NCBI GenBank assembly: GCA_046565765.1
Contig: JBKHXX010000032.1
Coordinates: 1-64,000, forward strand
From: JBFMCT01 sp046565765
Lineage (GTDB): Bacteria > Actinomycetota > Acidimicrobiia > Acidimicrobiales > AC-14
DNA: 64,000 nucleotides
Reading direction: 5' to 3'
The position numbers and the translations under genes were made by a program. The number at the start of each line of letters is the position of its first letter. Within the stretch, counting starts at the first letter, position 1. The notes beneath the pieces were generated by a model that made no database searches, was not told where the DNA came from, and saw only the letters and a list, made by a program, of their open reading frames with translations. Positions 16,414 through 24,808 of the stretch are shown here, in pieces.

Positions 16414-19076
16414 ACCGGGACGAGTTCGCGGCCGCCTACCCCTTCGCCCTGGACGACTTCCAGGTGCAGGCCCTCGACGCCCTCGACGACGGGCGGTCGG
16501 TGCTGGTGGCGGCCCCAACCGGCTCGGGCAAGACGGTGGTGGCCGAGTACGCGGTGGCCAAGGCCCTGGCCGAGGGGGGCAAGGCCTTCTACACCACGCC
16601 CCTCAAGGCCCTCTCCAACCAGAAGTTCGGCGACCTGTCCCGGGCCCACGGGCCGGCCCGGGTCGGACTGCTCACCGGGGACAACTCCGTCAATGGCGAC
16701 GCCCCCGCCGTGGTCATGACCACCGAGGTGCTGCGCAACATGATCTACGCCGGCTCGCCCACCCTGGACGGCCTGCGCTACGTGGTCCTCGACGAGGTCC
16801 ACTACCTGGGCGACGAGTACCGGGGCCCGGTGTGGGAGGAGGTGATCATCCACGCCCCTCCGGAGGTGGGGCTGGTGTGCCTGTCCGCCACCGTGTCCAA
16901 CGCCGAGGAGCTGGCCGACTGGATCGCCACCGTGCGGGGCCCGACGGCGGCGGTCATCGAGGAGAAGCGGCCCGTCCAGCTCAACCACCTGTACCTGGTG
17001 GGGGACCGGGAGGCCGAGCGGCTCCACCTCCTGCCCACGTTCGTGGACGACCGCCCCAACCCCGAGGCCACCCGGCTGGACGGGGCGGCGGCGGCGCGGG
17101 GCAACTCGGGCGACCGCTGGAGACACGGCCGCCAGCGCAGCCGCCTGTACACGCCCTACCGGGCCGACGTGGTCGAAAGGTTGGCCGAGGAGTCGATGCT
17201 CCCGGCCATCTACTTCCTGTTCAGCCGGGTGGGCTGCGACGAGGCGGTGCGCCAGTGCGTGGGGGCGGGGCTGCGGCTCACCACCCCCGAGGAGCGGGAG
17301 CGGATCAAGGCCATCGCCGAGGCCAAGGTGGAGACCCTGTCCGACGAGGACCTGCGCGTCCTCGGCTACGGGGCCTGGATGGCGGGGCTGGAGGCGGGGC
17401 TGGCCGCCCACCACGCCGGGCTCGTCCCCCCGTTCAAGGAGGCGGTGGAGGCGGCCTTCTCGAAGGGGCTGGTCAAGGTGGTCTTCGCCACCGAGACCCT
17501 GGCCCTGGGCATCAACATGCCGGCGCGGTCGGTGGTGATCGAGAAGCTGTCGAAGTTCACCGGCGAGCGCCACGAGTTCCTCACCCCCGGTGAGTACACC
17601 CAGCTCACCGGCCGGGCCGGGCGCCGGGGGATCGACGAGGTGGGCCACGCGGTGGTGCTGTGGTCGCCGTTCGTGCCCTTCGACCAGGTCGCCGGCCTGG
17701 CCTCGACCCGCACGTACACCCTCACCTCGTCGTTCCGCCCGACCTACAACATGGCCGCCAACCTCGTCCGCCGTTACCCGCCCGACGCCGCCCACCACCT
17801 CCTGAACCTGTCGTTCGCCCAGTACCGGGTCGACCGGGACGTCGTCCGCCTGGAGACCCAGCTGGACAAGAGCGAGCGCCTCCTCGCCGCCTACCGCCGC
17901 GACGCAACCTGCGAGCTGGGCGACATCGTCGACTACCGGGACACCCTGCAGCAGGCCAATCAGGCCGACGCGGCGGCGGCCCGCCGCAGCGGGGGCACGG
18001 CGGCCGCCGTCACCGAGGCGCTGGAACGGGTGCGGCTGGGGGACGTGCTGCTGCTGGGGGGCGGCAAGTCGGGCGGGCCGGTGGCGGTGGTGTCGGTGGC
18101 CCACCGGCGGGGCGGCGACGTGCGGCTCGGCGCTCTCACCCCCGACCGCCGCTACCTGAGCCTGTCCGCCCGCGACTTCCGCTACGCCCCGCCCGTCGTC
18201 GGCCACGTCGAGCTGCCCACGCCCTACGCCCCCCGCAGCCCCGGCTTCCAGCGGACGGTGGCCGACAACCTGGGCCGGGCCCGGCTGGCATCGGGCCGGC
18301 GGGGGCCGGAGCCGGCCGACGGCGACGGGGACGACGACGGCCGCTCCAGCCGGAGCGCGGTGCACGACCATCCCGTCCACCAGTGCCCCGAGCGGAGGCG
18401 CCACCTGCGGGCGCTGGAGAGGGCGGAGCGGCTGGAGAAGGACGTGCGCCGGCTGGAGCGGCGCATCCGGGGCCGGGCCGAGTCGCTGGCCCGCCAGTTC
18501 GACCGGGTCCTGCGGGTGCTGGAGGCCTGGGGCTACGTGGACGACTGGTCGCTCACCCCCTCCGGCGACCAGCTCACCCGGATCTACCACGAGTCCGACC
18601 TGCTCATCGCCGAGGCGGTCCGCAGCGGCATCTTCGACGACCTCGACCCCACCGCGGTGGCCGCCCTGGCCTCCGCCTTCACGTTCCAGGCACGGGGGCC
18701 GGCGGGCGGAGAACCGGCCGCGCCGTGGTTCCCCTCGGCCCGCGTCAAGCGGCGGTGGACCGACCTGGAGAAGCTGGCCGTCGACCTCAACCACACGGAG
18801 GAGGAGGCCGGGCTCCCCCTCACCCGCCGCCCCGACCCCGGCTTCTTCGCCGCCGCCTACGGGTGGGCCGCGGGCGAGGGACTGGCCGACGTGATCGCCG
18901 AGGAGGAGCTCTCGGGCGGCGACTTCGTCCGCAACGTCAAGCAGCTCATCGACCTCCTCCGCCAGCTGGGCGACGTGGCCCCCGTGCCCGCCACCGCCGC
19001 CGCCGCCCGCCAGGCCGCCGACCGCCTCTACCGGGGCGTGGTCTCGGCCTCCTCGGTCGTGGGCGGGACCGCGTGA
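16410..19076 (+). CDS. helY: Ski2-like DEAD/DEAH-box helicase HelY
   Basis: 888 residues from GTG 16410. Motif I is AAPTGSGKT (34-42), motif II is LDEVH, and motif III is LSATVSN. The second RecA domain has ATETLALGINMPARSVV and QLTGRAGRRGID (motif VI). A long C-terminal part contains the Ski2-type helical (DSHCT) region. It is an RNA helicase of the Mtr4/Ski2 class, located after tatC as in mycobacteria. The insertion region around residues 200-240 and the acidic linker near 18320-18380 are low complexity. Its stop is followed 13 bases later by a palindromic element. Confidence 0.92.
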   Translation: MNRDEFAAAYPFALDDFQVQALDALDDGRSVLVAAPTGSGKTVVAEYAVAKALAEGGKAFYTTPLKALSNQKFGDLSRAHGPARVGLLTGDNSVNGDAPAVVMTTEVLRNMIYAGSPTLDGLRYVVLDEVHYLGDEYRGPVWEEVIIHAPPEVGLVCLSATVSNAEELADWIATVRGPTAAVIEEKRPVQLNHLYLVGDREAERLHLLPTFVDDRPNPEATRLDGAAAARGNSGDRWRHGRQRSRLYTPYRADVVERLAEESMLPAIYFLFSRVGCDEAVRQCVGAGLRLTTPEERERIKAIAEAKVETLSDEDLRVLGYGAWMAGLEAGLAAHHAGLVPPFKEAVEAAFSKGLVKVVFATETLALGINMPARSVVIEKLSKFTGERHEFLTPGEYTQLTGRAGRRGIDEVGHAVVLWSPFVPFDQVAGLASTRTYTLTSSFRPTYNMAANLVRRYPPDAAHHLLNLSFAQYRVDRDVVRLETQLDKSERLLAAYRRDATCELGDIVDYRDTLQQANQADAAAARRSGGTAAAVTEALERVRLGDVLLLGGGKSGGPVAVVSVAHRRGGDVRLGALTPDRRYLSLSARDFRYAPPVVGHVELPTPYAPRSPGFQRTVADNLGRARLASGRRGPEPADGDGDDDGRSSRSAVHDHPVHQCPERRRHLRALERAERLEKDVRRLERRIRGRAESLARQFDRVLRVLEAWGYVDDWSLTPSGDQLTRIYHESDLLIAEAVRSGIFDDLDPTAVAALASAFTFQARGPAGGEPAAPWFPSARVKRRWTDLEKLAVDLNHTEEEAGLPLTRRPDPGFFAAAYGWAAGEGLADVIAEEELSGGDFVRNVKQLIDLLRQLGDVAPVPATAAAARQAADRLYRGVVSASSVVGGTA

Positions 19077-19089
19077 CCACCCACCCCCA

Positions 19090-19142
19090 CCGTTTTGGGG
19101 CGTCTCAGCCACGCCTGACGTGGTCCAGCCGCCCCAAAACGG
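19090..19142. repeat. Palindromic element, copy 1
   Basis: Perfect 13-base inverted arms at 19090-19102 and 19130-19142 (CCGTTTTGGGGCG and its complement) enclose an inner 5-base stem, CCACG 19109-19113 with CGTGG 19119-19123. The same two-level architecture and the same arm sequence recur at 19997-20045. It lies in the gap after helY and reaches the 5' end of the next gene. It could be a REP-like element or a bidirectional terminator; no T-tract follows either arm. Confidence 0.75.
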
Positions 19143-19152
19143 CGGGGTAGCC

Positions 19153-19776
19153 GTGCCCATCGCCAAGGGCCAGCCCTGGGGGGAGCCGGGGCCACTGCCC
19201 GAGGGGGCGGTCGTGGTGGGCTCGGACGCGGCCGCCCGTGAGGTGCTGGAGGAGGCCCGGCGGAGGCGCCAGCCGTTCCCCGCCCTGGCCCTCACCGGGG
19301 GGGACCTGTGCCGCACCCTGGGCGGGGGGGCGGGGGGCGCCGCCCGTTCCGAGGAGCGGATGCGCGCCGGCGGGGGGGTGGTGTTCCCGATCGACCTCGG
19401 CGAGGTCCTTCTGGACGGGCGGCTGCGCCTGTTCGTGGCCCACCTGGTAGCCCGTAACCGCCTGTGGACCCGGGCCTTCGTGGCCATGAACGCCCAGTGG
19501 CTGGGGTCGTGGAACCTGGGCCCCCGGGCCCACCCCAACGACGCCCTGCTCGACACCTACGACGCCACCCTCCCCCCCGGCCAGCTCCTCGCCGTGCGGG
19601 CCCGCCTCCACCACGGCGCCCACTTGCCCCATCCCGGGATCGAGGAGCGTCGCAAGCAGTCCGTCCCGGTGGAGCTGGGCCGCCGCCTGCCCGTTCGGCT
19701 GGACGGCACGGTGGTGGGCACCGCCTCGTCGTTCGTGGTCCGCGTCCAGCCCGACGCCCTCACCGTGGTCGTGTAG
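19153..19776 (+). CDS. Hypothetical protein, possibly lipid-kinase-like C-terminal fold
   Basis: 207 residues from GTG 19153. VVVGSDAAAREVLEEARRRR and ALALTGGDLCRTLGGG resemble a GG-D nucleotide-binding segment. The second half (WNLGPRAHPNDALLDTYDAT, then LHHGAHLPHPGIEERR) recalls the C-terminal beta-sandwich of diacylglycerol/lipid kinases of the YegS type. The catalytic N-terminal lobe looks reduced, so enzyme activity is doubtful. This is an impression from motifs, not a firm family assignment. It and the CsbD gene form a cassette between two palindromic repeats. Confidence 0.55.
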   Translation: MPIAKGQPWGEPGPLPEGAVVVGSDAAAREVLEEARRRRQPFPALALTGGDLCRTLGGGAGGAARSEERMRAGGGVVFPIDLGEVLLDGRLRLFVAHLVARNRLWTRAFVAMNAQWLGSWNLGPRAHPNDALLDTYDATLPPGQLLAVRARLHHGAHLPHPGIEERRKQSVPVELGRRLPVRLDGTVVGTASSFVVRVQPDALTVVV

Positions 19777-19798
19777 GCCCGGCCCTGCCCGGGCACAA

Positions 19799-19824
19799 CC
19801 TCCCTAGACACCTCAGCAGGGAGG
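19799..19824 (+). promoter_or_regulatory. Hairpin that would sequester the csbD ribosome-binding site
   Basis: CCTCCCT at 19799-19805 is exactly complementary to AGGGAGG at 19818-19824, with a 12-base loop. The right arm contains the GGAGG Shine-Dalgarno sequence, nine bases before ATG 19834. Folding would hide the ribosome-binding site. A thermosensor- or ligand-type control is an inference. Confidence 0.45.
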
Positions 19825-19833
19825 AACCACCAC

Positions 19834-19989
19834 ATGGGTGCATTCGACGAAGCCAAGGGCCGGATGAAGGAAGCCGCCGGCGACCTCACCGACGACGACG
19901 AGCTGAAGACCGAGGGCAAGATCGACCGGGGCACCGGCAAGGTCAAGGACGCCGTCGACAACGTCAGCGACAAGCTCAAGGGCGACTGA
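19834..19989 (+). CDS. CsbD family stress protein
   Basis: 51 residues beginning MGAFDEAKGRMKEAAGDLT. The KGRMKEAAGDL block and the later GKIDRGTGKVKDAVDNV repeat are the CsbD signature. These small hydrophilic proteins are induced by general stress in many bacteria, and their molecular role is unknown. A strong GGGAGG lies nine bases upstream and falls within a 7-bp hairpin. The stop is followed eight bases later by the second palindromic element. Confidence 0.88.
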   Translation: MGAFDEAKGRMKEAAGDLTDDDELKTEGKIDRGTGKVKDAVDNVSDKLKGD

Positions 19990-19996
19990 CCCCCTC

Positions 19997-20045
19997 GTTT
20001 TGGGGCGTCTCGGCCACGTTCTCGGTGGCTCGGACGCCCCAAAAC
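19997..20045. repeat. Palindromic element, copy 2
   Basis: Perfect 13-base arms, GTTTTGGGGCGTC at 19997-20009 and its complement at 20033-20045. An inner 5-base stem is GCCAC 20013-20017 with GTGGC 20025-20029. The left half matches copy 1 over 23 bases with one difference (positions 19091-19113 against 19996-20018). It lies between csbD and the M20 peptidase gene. Confidence 0.75.
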
Positions 20046-20068
20046 CAGAGCCGCCCTAGGCTCGGGGT

Positions 20069-21253
20069 GTGGACCTCCGCCAGGCCAAGGAACGGGTGGC
20101 GGCCGAGGTGGAGGGCCGCCGCGAGCGCCTGATCGAGATCTCCCGGGCCATCCACGAGCGGCCCGAGCTGCTCTACGAGGAGCACTTCGCCGCCGACCTG
20201 CTCGCCACCGAGCTGGAGCAGGCCGGCCTGCCCGTCGAGCGCATGGCCTACGGGATGGACACGGCGTTCTCGGCGACGGCCGGCAACGACCACGCCCCCG
20301 GCCCCACCGTGGCCGTCCTGTGCGAGTACGACGCCCTGCCCGGCATCGGCCACGGCTGCGGCCACAACCTCATCGCCGCCATGGGCCTGGGGGCGGGGCT
20401 GGCGGCGGCGGCGGTGGCGGCCGAGGCAGGAGGGCGGCTCGTCGTCCTGGGCACCCCGGCCGAGGAGGGGGGCGGAGGCAAGATCCGCCTGCTCGAGGCA
20501 GGGGCGTTCGTGGGCGTGGACGCGGCGATGATGGCCCACCCCGCGGGCGTCGACCGGGCCGACAGCAACGTCGTGGCCATCGCCACCTGGCGGGTGGAGT
20601 ACGAGGGCGTGGGCGCCCATGCCGCCGCCGCCCCGGAGCGGGGCCGCAACGCCCTCGACGCCGCCGTCCTCGGCTACAACGCGGTGGCCGCCCTGCGCCA
20701 GCACATCGCCGACGAGGAGCGGGTCCACGGCATCTTCGTGGAGGCGGGGCGCAAGCCCAACATCGTCCCGTCCCGCACGGTGGCCGAGTGGTACGTCCGC
20801 TCCCGCACCCTCGACTCCCTCCAGGTGCTGAAGGAGCGGGTGCGGGCCTGCCTGGAGGCGGGGGCGGCGGCCGCCGGATGCGGCATCACCATCACCCCCA
20901 CCTGCCCGGAGTACTCCGAGCTGCGCAGCAACGAGCCGCTGCTGGAGCTGTACCGGGCCAACAGCGAGGCGGTGGGCCGGCCCGTGCCCCACCTCGCCCC
21001 CGGCGAGCGGATCACGATCTCCACCGACATGGGCAACGTCAGCCTGGCCTGCCCCTCCATCCACCCCATGGTGGCCGTCTCGCCACCCGACGTGGCCCTC
21101 CACACCGCCGAGTTCGCCGAGTGGGCCGCCTCGCCCCAGGGCGAGCGGGCGGTGGTGGAGGCGGCCACCGCCATGGCCATGACCGCGGTCGACGTGTGGA
21201 TGCAGCCGGAGGCGGCCCGGGAGATCCGCGCCGCCTTCGCCGCCGGCCCCTAA
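20069..21253 (+). CDS. M20-family amidohydrolase (p-aminobenzoyl-glutamate hydrolase/carboxypeptidase type)
   Basis: 394 residues. Metal-binding blocks are CEYDALPGIGHGCGHN and TPAEEGGGGKIRLLEAG; the lid/dimerisation domain includes EYEGVGAHAAAAPERGRNALDA. The TDMGNVS and AEFAEWAASPQGERAV blocks complete the two-zinc site. It belongs to the M20D group that includes AbgB and PM20D2, which cleave N-acyl amino acids or dipeptides. No signal peptide, so it is cytoplasmic. The substrate is not determined. It stands alone after the palindromic element. Confidence 0.85.
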   Translation: MDLRQAKERVAAEVEGRRERLIEISRAIHERPELLYEEHFAADLLATELEQAGLPVERMAYGMDTAFSATAGNDHAPGPTVAVLCEYDALPGIGHGCGHNLIAAMGLGAGLAAAAVAAEAGGRLVVLGTPAEEGGGGKIRLLEAGAFVGVDAAMMAHPAGVDRADSNVVAIATWRVEYEGVGAHAAAAPERGRNALDAAVLGYNAVAALRQHIADEERVHGIFVEAGRKPNIVPSRTVAEWYVRSRTLDSLQVLKERVRACLEAGAAAAGCGITITPTCPEYSELRSNEPLLELYRANSEAVGRPVPHLAPGERITISTDMGNVSLACPSIHPMVAVSPPDVALHTAEFAEWAASPQGERAVVEAATAMAMTAVDVWMQPEAAREIRAAFAAGP

Positions 21254-21283
21254 CCTCGGCGCCGCAGAGGGGGGATCGAGACC

Positions 21284-22906
21284 GTGCACCCGTACGCGCA
21301 GGAGGAGTTCACCGACGAGGAGGCGGACGTCCTCCGCCGCTACGTCACCAACCTGGACGGGCCCGTGTTCGCCCTGGTGAACCTGCCCGAGGTGGTCAAA
21401 GGGGCGCTGTTCGCCCGCTACTCCCGCACCCACAAGAGCCTGCGGCGGCTGTTCCTGGACGAGTTCGTGGGCGAGCTGGACACCACCGGCGACGCGTCGG
21501 TCGACGCCACCGTGGGCCTGGCCCGGGCCGAGGACCTCTACCAGCGGGTCTTCTTCGAGTACGGCGACGACTCGGTGGCCCAGCTGGGCGGCGTGCACCT
21601 GGCCTGCGAGCAGGCGTCCAACCTGCTCACCAAGGTCCTCGAGTGGGGCCGGCTCATGGCCTACCTGGAGCAGTCCACCCGCTACCTGGCCTACGACACC
21701 CGCCTGGAGGGCCGTTTCCGCTACCACCGGCCGGCCGAGATCCTCTCCTCGCCCCTGGGCACCCGCTACGTGGCCGACGTCGACGCCCTGTTCTCCACCT
21801 ACGCCGACCTCCTGCCGGCCATGGTGGAGTGGTACCGGGAACGCCACCCCCGGGAGGCGGGCGACTCCGACCTCGTCTACCGGCGGGCCATCCGGGCCAA
21901 GGCCTTCGACTCCCTCCGGGGGCTGCTGCCGGCCGCCGCCCTGTCCAACGTGGGCATCTACGGCTCCGGCCAGGCCTACGAGCAGCTCGTCCTGCGCATG
22001 CGGGCCCACCCCCTGCCCGAGGCCCGGGCCTACGCCGAGCTGATGCTGGAGGAGCTGCGCAAGGTCATCCCCAGCTTCCTGTCCCGGGTCGACCGGCCCG
22101 ACCGGGGCGGGGAGTGGACCGCCTACCTGGCCTCCACCACCGCGGCCACCGCCGAGGTGGCCGAGCGCCTGCTGGCGGGGCTGGAACCGGAGGAGCGCCC
22201 CGCCGTCACCTTGGTCGATTGGGACCCCGACGCCGAGGTCAAGCTGCTGGCGGCGATCCTCTACCCCCACAGCAACCTGCCCGACGGCCAGCTGCTGGAG
22301 CGGGCCCGCTCGCTCACCGAGAGTGAGCGCCAGGCCCTGCTGGCAGCCTGGGTGGGGGAGCGGCGGAACCGCCGCCACAAGCCGGGCCGGGCCCTGGAGC
22401 GGGTGGGCTACCGCTTCGACGTGCTGTCCGACTACGGCGCCTTCCGCGACCTCCAGCGCCACCGCATGCTGACCATCCAGTGGCAGCCCCTCAGCCCCGA
22501 CCACGGCTACGACCTCCCGCCGGACGTGGCCGACGCCGGCCTGGGCGACCGCTTCGCCGAGGCCATGGCCACGTCGGCCGCCCTCCACGACGCCCTGGCC
22601 GACGCCCTGGGCGACCGCCACCCCGCCTCGCCCGCCTACGCGGTGGCCCTGGCCTACAAGGTCCGCTACTCCATCGACGTCAACGCCCGCTCCGCCCTCC
22701 ACCTGCTCGAGCTGCGCACCCAGCCGTCGGGCCACCCCGGCTACCGGCGCATCTGCCAGGACATGCACCGCCTCATCGCCGAGCGGGCCGGCCACCGGGC
22801 GGTCGCCGCGGCCATGCAGTTCGTGAACCACGAAGGGTCGTCGCTCGAACGCCTGGAGGGTGAACGGCGGGCCGAAGCCCGCCGCCGGGCCGCTTCCGGC
22901 GGCTAA
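21284..22906 (+). CDS. Duplicated ThyX-like (FAD-dependent thymidylate synthase family) protein
   Basis: 540 residues, about twice the length of ThyX. The first half has WGRLMAYLEQSTRYLAYDTR and GIYGSGQAYEQLVLRMRAHPLPEA; the second half has YGAFRDLQRHRMLTIQWQPL, resembling the RHR-x-S ThyX motif, and VNARSALHLLELRTQPSGH. In true ThyX the motif is RHRxxSxNExS; here the Ser positions are replaced, so thymidylate synthesis is uncertain. Such double-domain proteins occur in actinobacteria and are annotated in the ThyX superfamily. Start GTG 21284. Confidence 0.75.
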   Translation: MHPYAQEEFTDEEADVLRRYVTNLDGPVFALVNLPEVVKGALFARYSRTHKSLRRLFLDEFVGELDTTGDASVDATVGLARAEDLYQRVFFEYGDDSVAQLGGVHLACEQASNLLTKVLEWGRLMAYLEQSTRYLAYDTRLEGRFRYHRPAEILSSPLGTRYVADVDALFSTYADLLPAMVEWYRERHPREAGDSDLVYRRAIRAKAFDSLRGLLPAAALSNVGIYGSGQAYEQLVLRMRAHPLPEARAYAELMLEELRKVIPSFLSRVDRPDRGGEWTAYLASTTAATAEVAERLLAGLEPEERPAVTLVDWDPDAEVKLLAAILYPHSNLPDGQLLERARSLTESERQALLAAWVGERRNRRHKPGRALERVGYRFDVLSDYGAFRDLQRHRMLTIQWQPLSPDHGYDLPPDVADAGLGDRFAEAMATSAALHDALADALGDRHPASPAYAVALAYKVRYSIDVNARSALHLLELRTQPSGHPGYRRICQDMHRLIAERAGHRAVAAAMQFVNHEGSSLERLEGERRAEARRRAASGG

Positions 22907-23276
22907 GTCTCAACGAATGCTTGAGAACACGGCCTGACCAGCCTAGACGCGCGAAGTGGCTGGTCAGGGCATATGTTTCGGGCGCTCGAGTGAGTTGACA
23001 GATCAGCCCCGATTGGCGAGTCTTACCTCCGTCCCTGAAGCCCCCACCCCTGGTCGTGGGCCTCAGCACCGACTTCGACGGGTGGTCGTTCCGCGGCCGC
23101 GGCGCGCCGGTGCTGGGGGGGTGGTGGATGGGCAAGAGGGGGACAGGGGACCAAGTAGAGAACGTTCTTATAACCCACGGACCGTCCGGGTGGCCGGGCG
23201 GGCGTCGGGCTACCGAACGGCACCAACGGTCCCCTGAATCCCCCGTTCCCCCCGTCGTCTACACTCCCGCGCCCGC
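22907..23276. other. Intergenic region between the ThyX-like and DUF4193 genes
   Basis: 370 bases without a supported gene. It holds a small palindrome directly after the stop (TCTCAA 22908-22913, TTGAGA 22921-22926), a longer inverted repeat at 22933-22968 listed separately, a TTGACA at 22995-23000 and an AT-rich TTATAA at 23168-23173. The two hexamers are too far apart to be one promoter. No RNA gene is recognised. Confidence 0.5.
22933..22968 (+). terminator. Strong hairpin after the ThyX-like gene
   Basis: An 11-base perfect inverted repeat, CCTGACCAGCC at 22933-22943 and GGCTGGTCAGG at 22958-22968, has a 14-base loop. It starts 27 bases after the stop codon. A weak T-rich stretch (ATATGTTT) follows. 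It is probably a transcription terminator. Confidence 0.55.
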
Positions 23277-23750
23277 ATGGCAGACGACGACTTCGAAGAG
23301 ATCGAGGAGCCCGACGACCCCGATGCGGTCGACCTCGAGGCACTGGAGGACGACGACATCCTCGAGGACGAGGTGCTCGACGACGATCTCGACGACTCCC
23401 TCGACGACGACGACGACGTGGTGGTCGACGACGAGGAGGCCGAAGAAGAGGAGGAGGCCGCACCGGCTCCCGCGGCCGACGACGACGACGAGGAGGAGGA
23501 CGAGGACGACGTCCTCGACCCGGACGACGTGGAGGCCGGCCTCGACGTCATCCTCAAGGACCGCCTGGTCGCCATCGACGAGGACGACGACGACGAGGAC
23601 GAGGTTCCCGAGGTCGACGAGCGGGGGGACGCCTCCACCAAGGTCGTGCCCAAGCGGGCCAACGAGTTCGTGTGCCAGTCCTGCTTCCTGGTGAAGCACT
23701 CCAGCCAGCTGGCCGACCCCGAGCGGATGTTCTGCCGGGACTGCGTGTGA
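23277..23750 (+). CDS. DUF4193 acidic zinc-ribbon protein
   Basis: 157 residues. The first three quarters is almost entirely Asp/Glu with Ala/Val, and the C-terminus carries FVCQSCFLVKHSSQL...MFCRDC, a four-cysteine zinc ribbon. This is the DUF4193 arrangement found across actinobacteria. The acidic part is likely disordered; a nucleic-acid or polymerase partner has been suggested by analogy only. Its stop overlaps the next start (GTGA at 23747-23750). Confidence 0.85.
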   Translation: MADDDFEEIEEPDDPDAVDLEALEDDDILEDEVLDDDLDDSLDDDDDVVVDDEEAEEEEEAAPAPAADDDDEEEDEDDVLDPDDVEAGLDVILKDRLVAIDEDDDDEDEVPEVDERGDASTKVVPKRANEFVCQSCFLVKHSSQLADPERMFCRDCV

Positions 23751-24307
23751 CCGACCCCGTCGACCGCCTGCTCGACCTCTTCTTCTACGCCCCCCTGGGG
23801 CTCGCCCTCAAGGCCGCCGAGGAGCTTCCCAAGCTCGCCGCCCACGGGCGGGAGCGGGTCGGCAGCCAGTCCGACCTGGCCCGCATGGTCGGCAAGATGG
23901 CCGTGGCCCAGGGGCGCCGCAAGGTCGACGACCTGCTGGAACGCCGCCCGCCGGGCGACGCGGTGCCGCCACCGGGGACTCCGCCGCCGGCCCCGGGGGC
24001 CGACTTCGTGGCCCCGCCCACCGGAGGGGCGATCCCCGTGCGTGACACCCGCCCGGCCGAGCCCGACCTGCCGGTGGTGGCCCCCCAGTCGGCGCCCGAC
24101 GTGGCGCCTGCGGCCGACGTGGCTCCCAGCCCCGCGGCCGAAGCCCTGCCCATCCCCGGCTACGACAGCCTGTCCGCCTCCCAGGTCGTGCAGCGGCTGG
24201 CCGGCCTGTCCCCCGAGGAGCTGGAGGCGGTGCGGGCCTACGAACAGGCCGGCCGCGGCCGCAAGACCGTCCTCCTTCGCGTCGCCCAGCTGCGGGCTGC
24301 GTCGTAG
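23747..24307 (+). CDS. Conserved hypothetical with N-terminal hydrophobic helix
   Basis: 186 residues from GTG 23747. The N-terminal VDRLLDLFFYAPLGLALKAA and following helices look membrane-surface associated. A Pro/Ala-rich linker (about 70-135) leads to a helical C-terminal motif, YDSLSASQVVQRLAGLSPEE and LEAVRAYEQAGRGRKTVL. This C-terminal motif recurs in many actinobacterial proteins and may be a protein-binding module. It is translationally coupled to the DUF4193 gene. Function unknown. Confidence 0.65.
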   Translation: MTDPVDRLLDLFFYAPLGLALKAAEELPKLAAHGRERVGSQSDLARMVGKMAVAQGRRKVDDLLERRPPGDAVPPPGTPPPAPGADFVAPPTGGAIPVRDTRPAEPDLPVVAPQSAPDVAPAADVAPSPAAEALPIPGYDSLSASQVVQRLAGLSPEELEAVRAYEQAGRGRKTVLLRVAQLRAAS

Positions 24308-24319
24308 GCGGGGGCGGGC

Positions 24320-24808
24320 GTGGAAGCGGCCCGCCTGGCCACCGACGTCGACGTCCCCGCCCTGGCCCGCCTGGCCCGCCTGGCCATCGCCGAGCTGCGG
24401 CCCCAGCGGGGCGGGGAGGTGTGGCGCCGCCGGGAGGCTCGCCGGGAGCCCCTGGAGGAGGAGCTTCGCCGCTGCCTGGAGACGGAGGACGCCAGGGTGC
24501 TGGTCGGTACCATCGACGCCGTGCCCGTCGGCTACGCGGTGGCCCGCATCGAGCGGCTGCCCGACGGCACCGCCCACGGGGTGGTCGACGACATCTTCGT
24601 CGAGCCGGGGGCCAGGGGCGTGGGCCTGGGCGAGGCGCTGATGGAGGACCTGGTGGCCTGGTGCCGGGAGCACGGCTGCACGGGCATGGACGCCATGGCC
24701 CTGCCCGGCGATCGCAACACCAAGAACTTCTTCGAGACGTCGGGGTTCACCGCCCGCAAGCTGGTCATGTACCACTCGCTGGCCCCGCCCGAAGACGCCG
24801 ACCCGTGA
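24320..24808 (+). CDS. GNAT-family N-acetyltransferase
   Basis: 162 residues. VVDDIFVEPGARGVGLGEALME is motif A of the GNAT fold with the acetyl-CoA pyrophosphate loop (ARGVGLG). The C-terminal GDRNTKNFFETSGFTARKL is motif B. The acceptor is unknown. It overlaps the NUDIX gene by four bases (GTGA), so they are probably expressed together. Confidence 0.85.
   Translation: MEAARLATDVDVPALARLARLAIAELRPQRGGEVWRRREARREPLEEELRRCLETEDARVLVGTIDAVPVGYAVARIERLPDGTAHGVVDDIFVEPGARGVGLGEALMEDLVAWCREHGCTGMDAMALPGDRNTKNFFETSGFTARKLVMYHSLAPPEDADP

Noticed and set aside
16371..19556. Long antisense frame over helY
   Set aside because: Composition is shadow-like, with many Gly, His and Val runs; helY on the other strand has complete helicase motifs.
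22995..23174. Promoter for the DUF4193 gene from TTGACA 22995 and TTATAA 23168
   Set aside because: The hexamers are 167 bases apart and neither has a proper partner at 16-19 bases.
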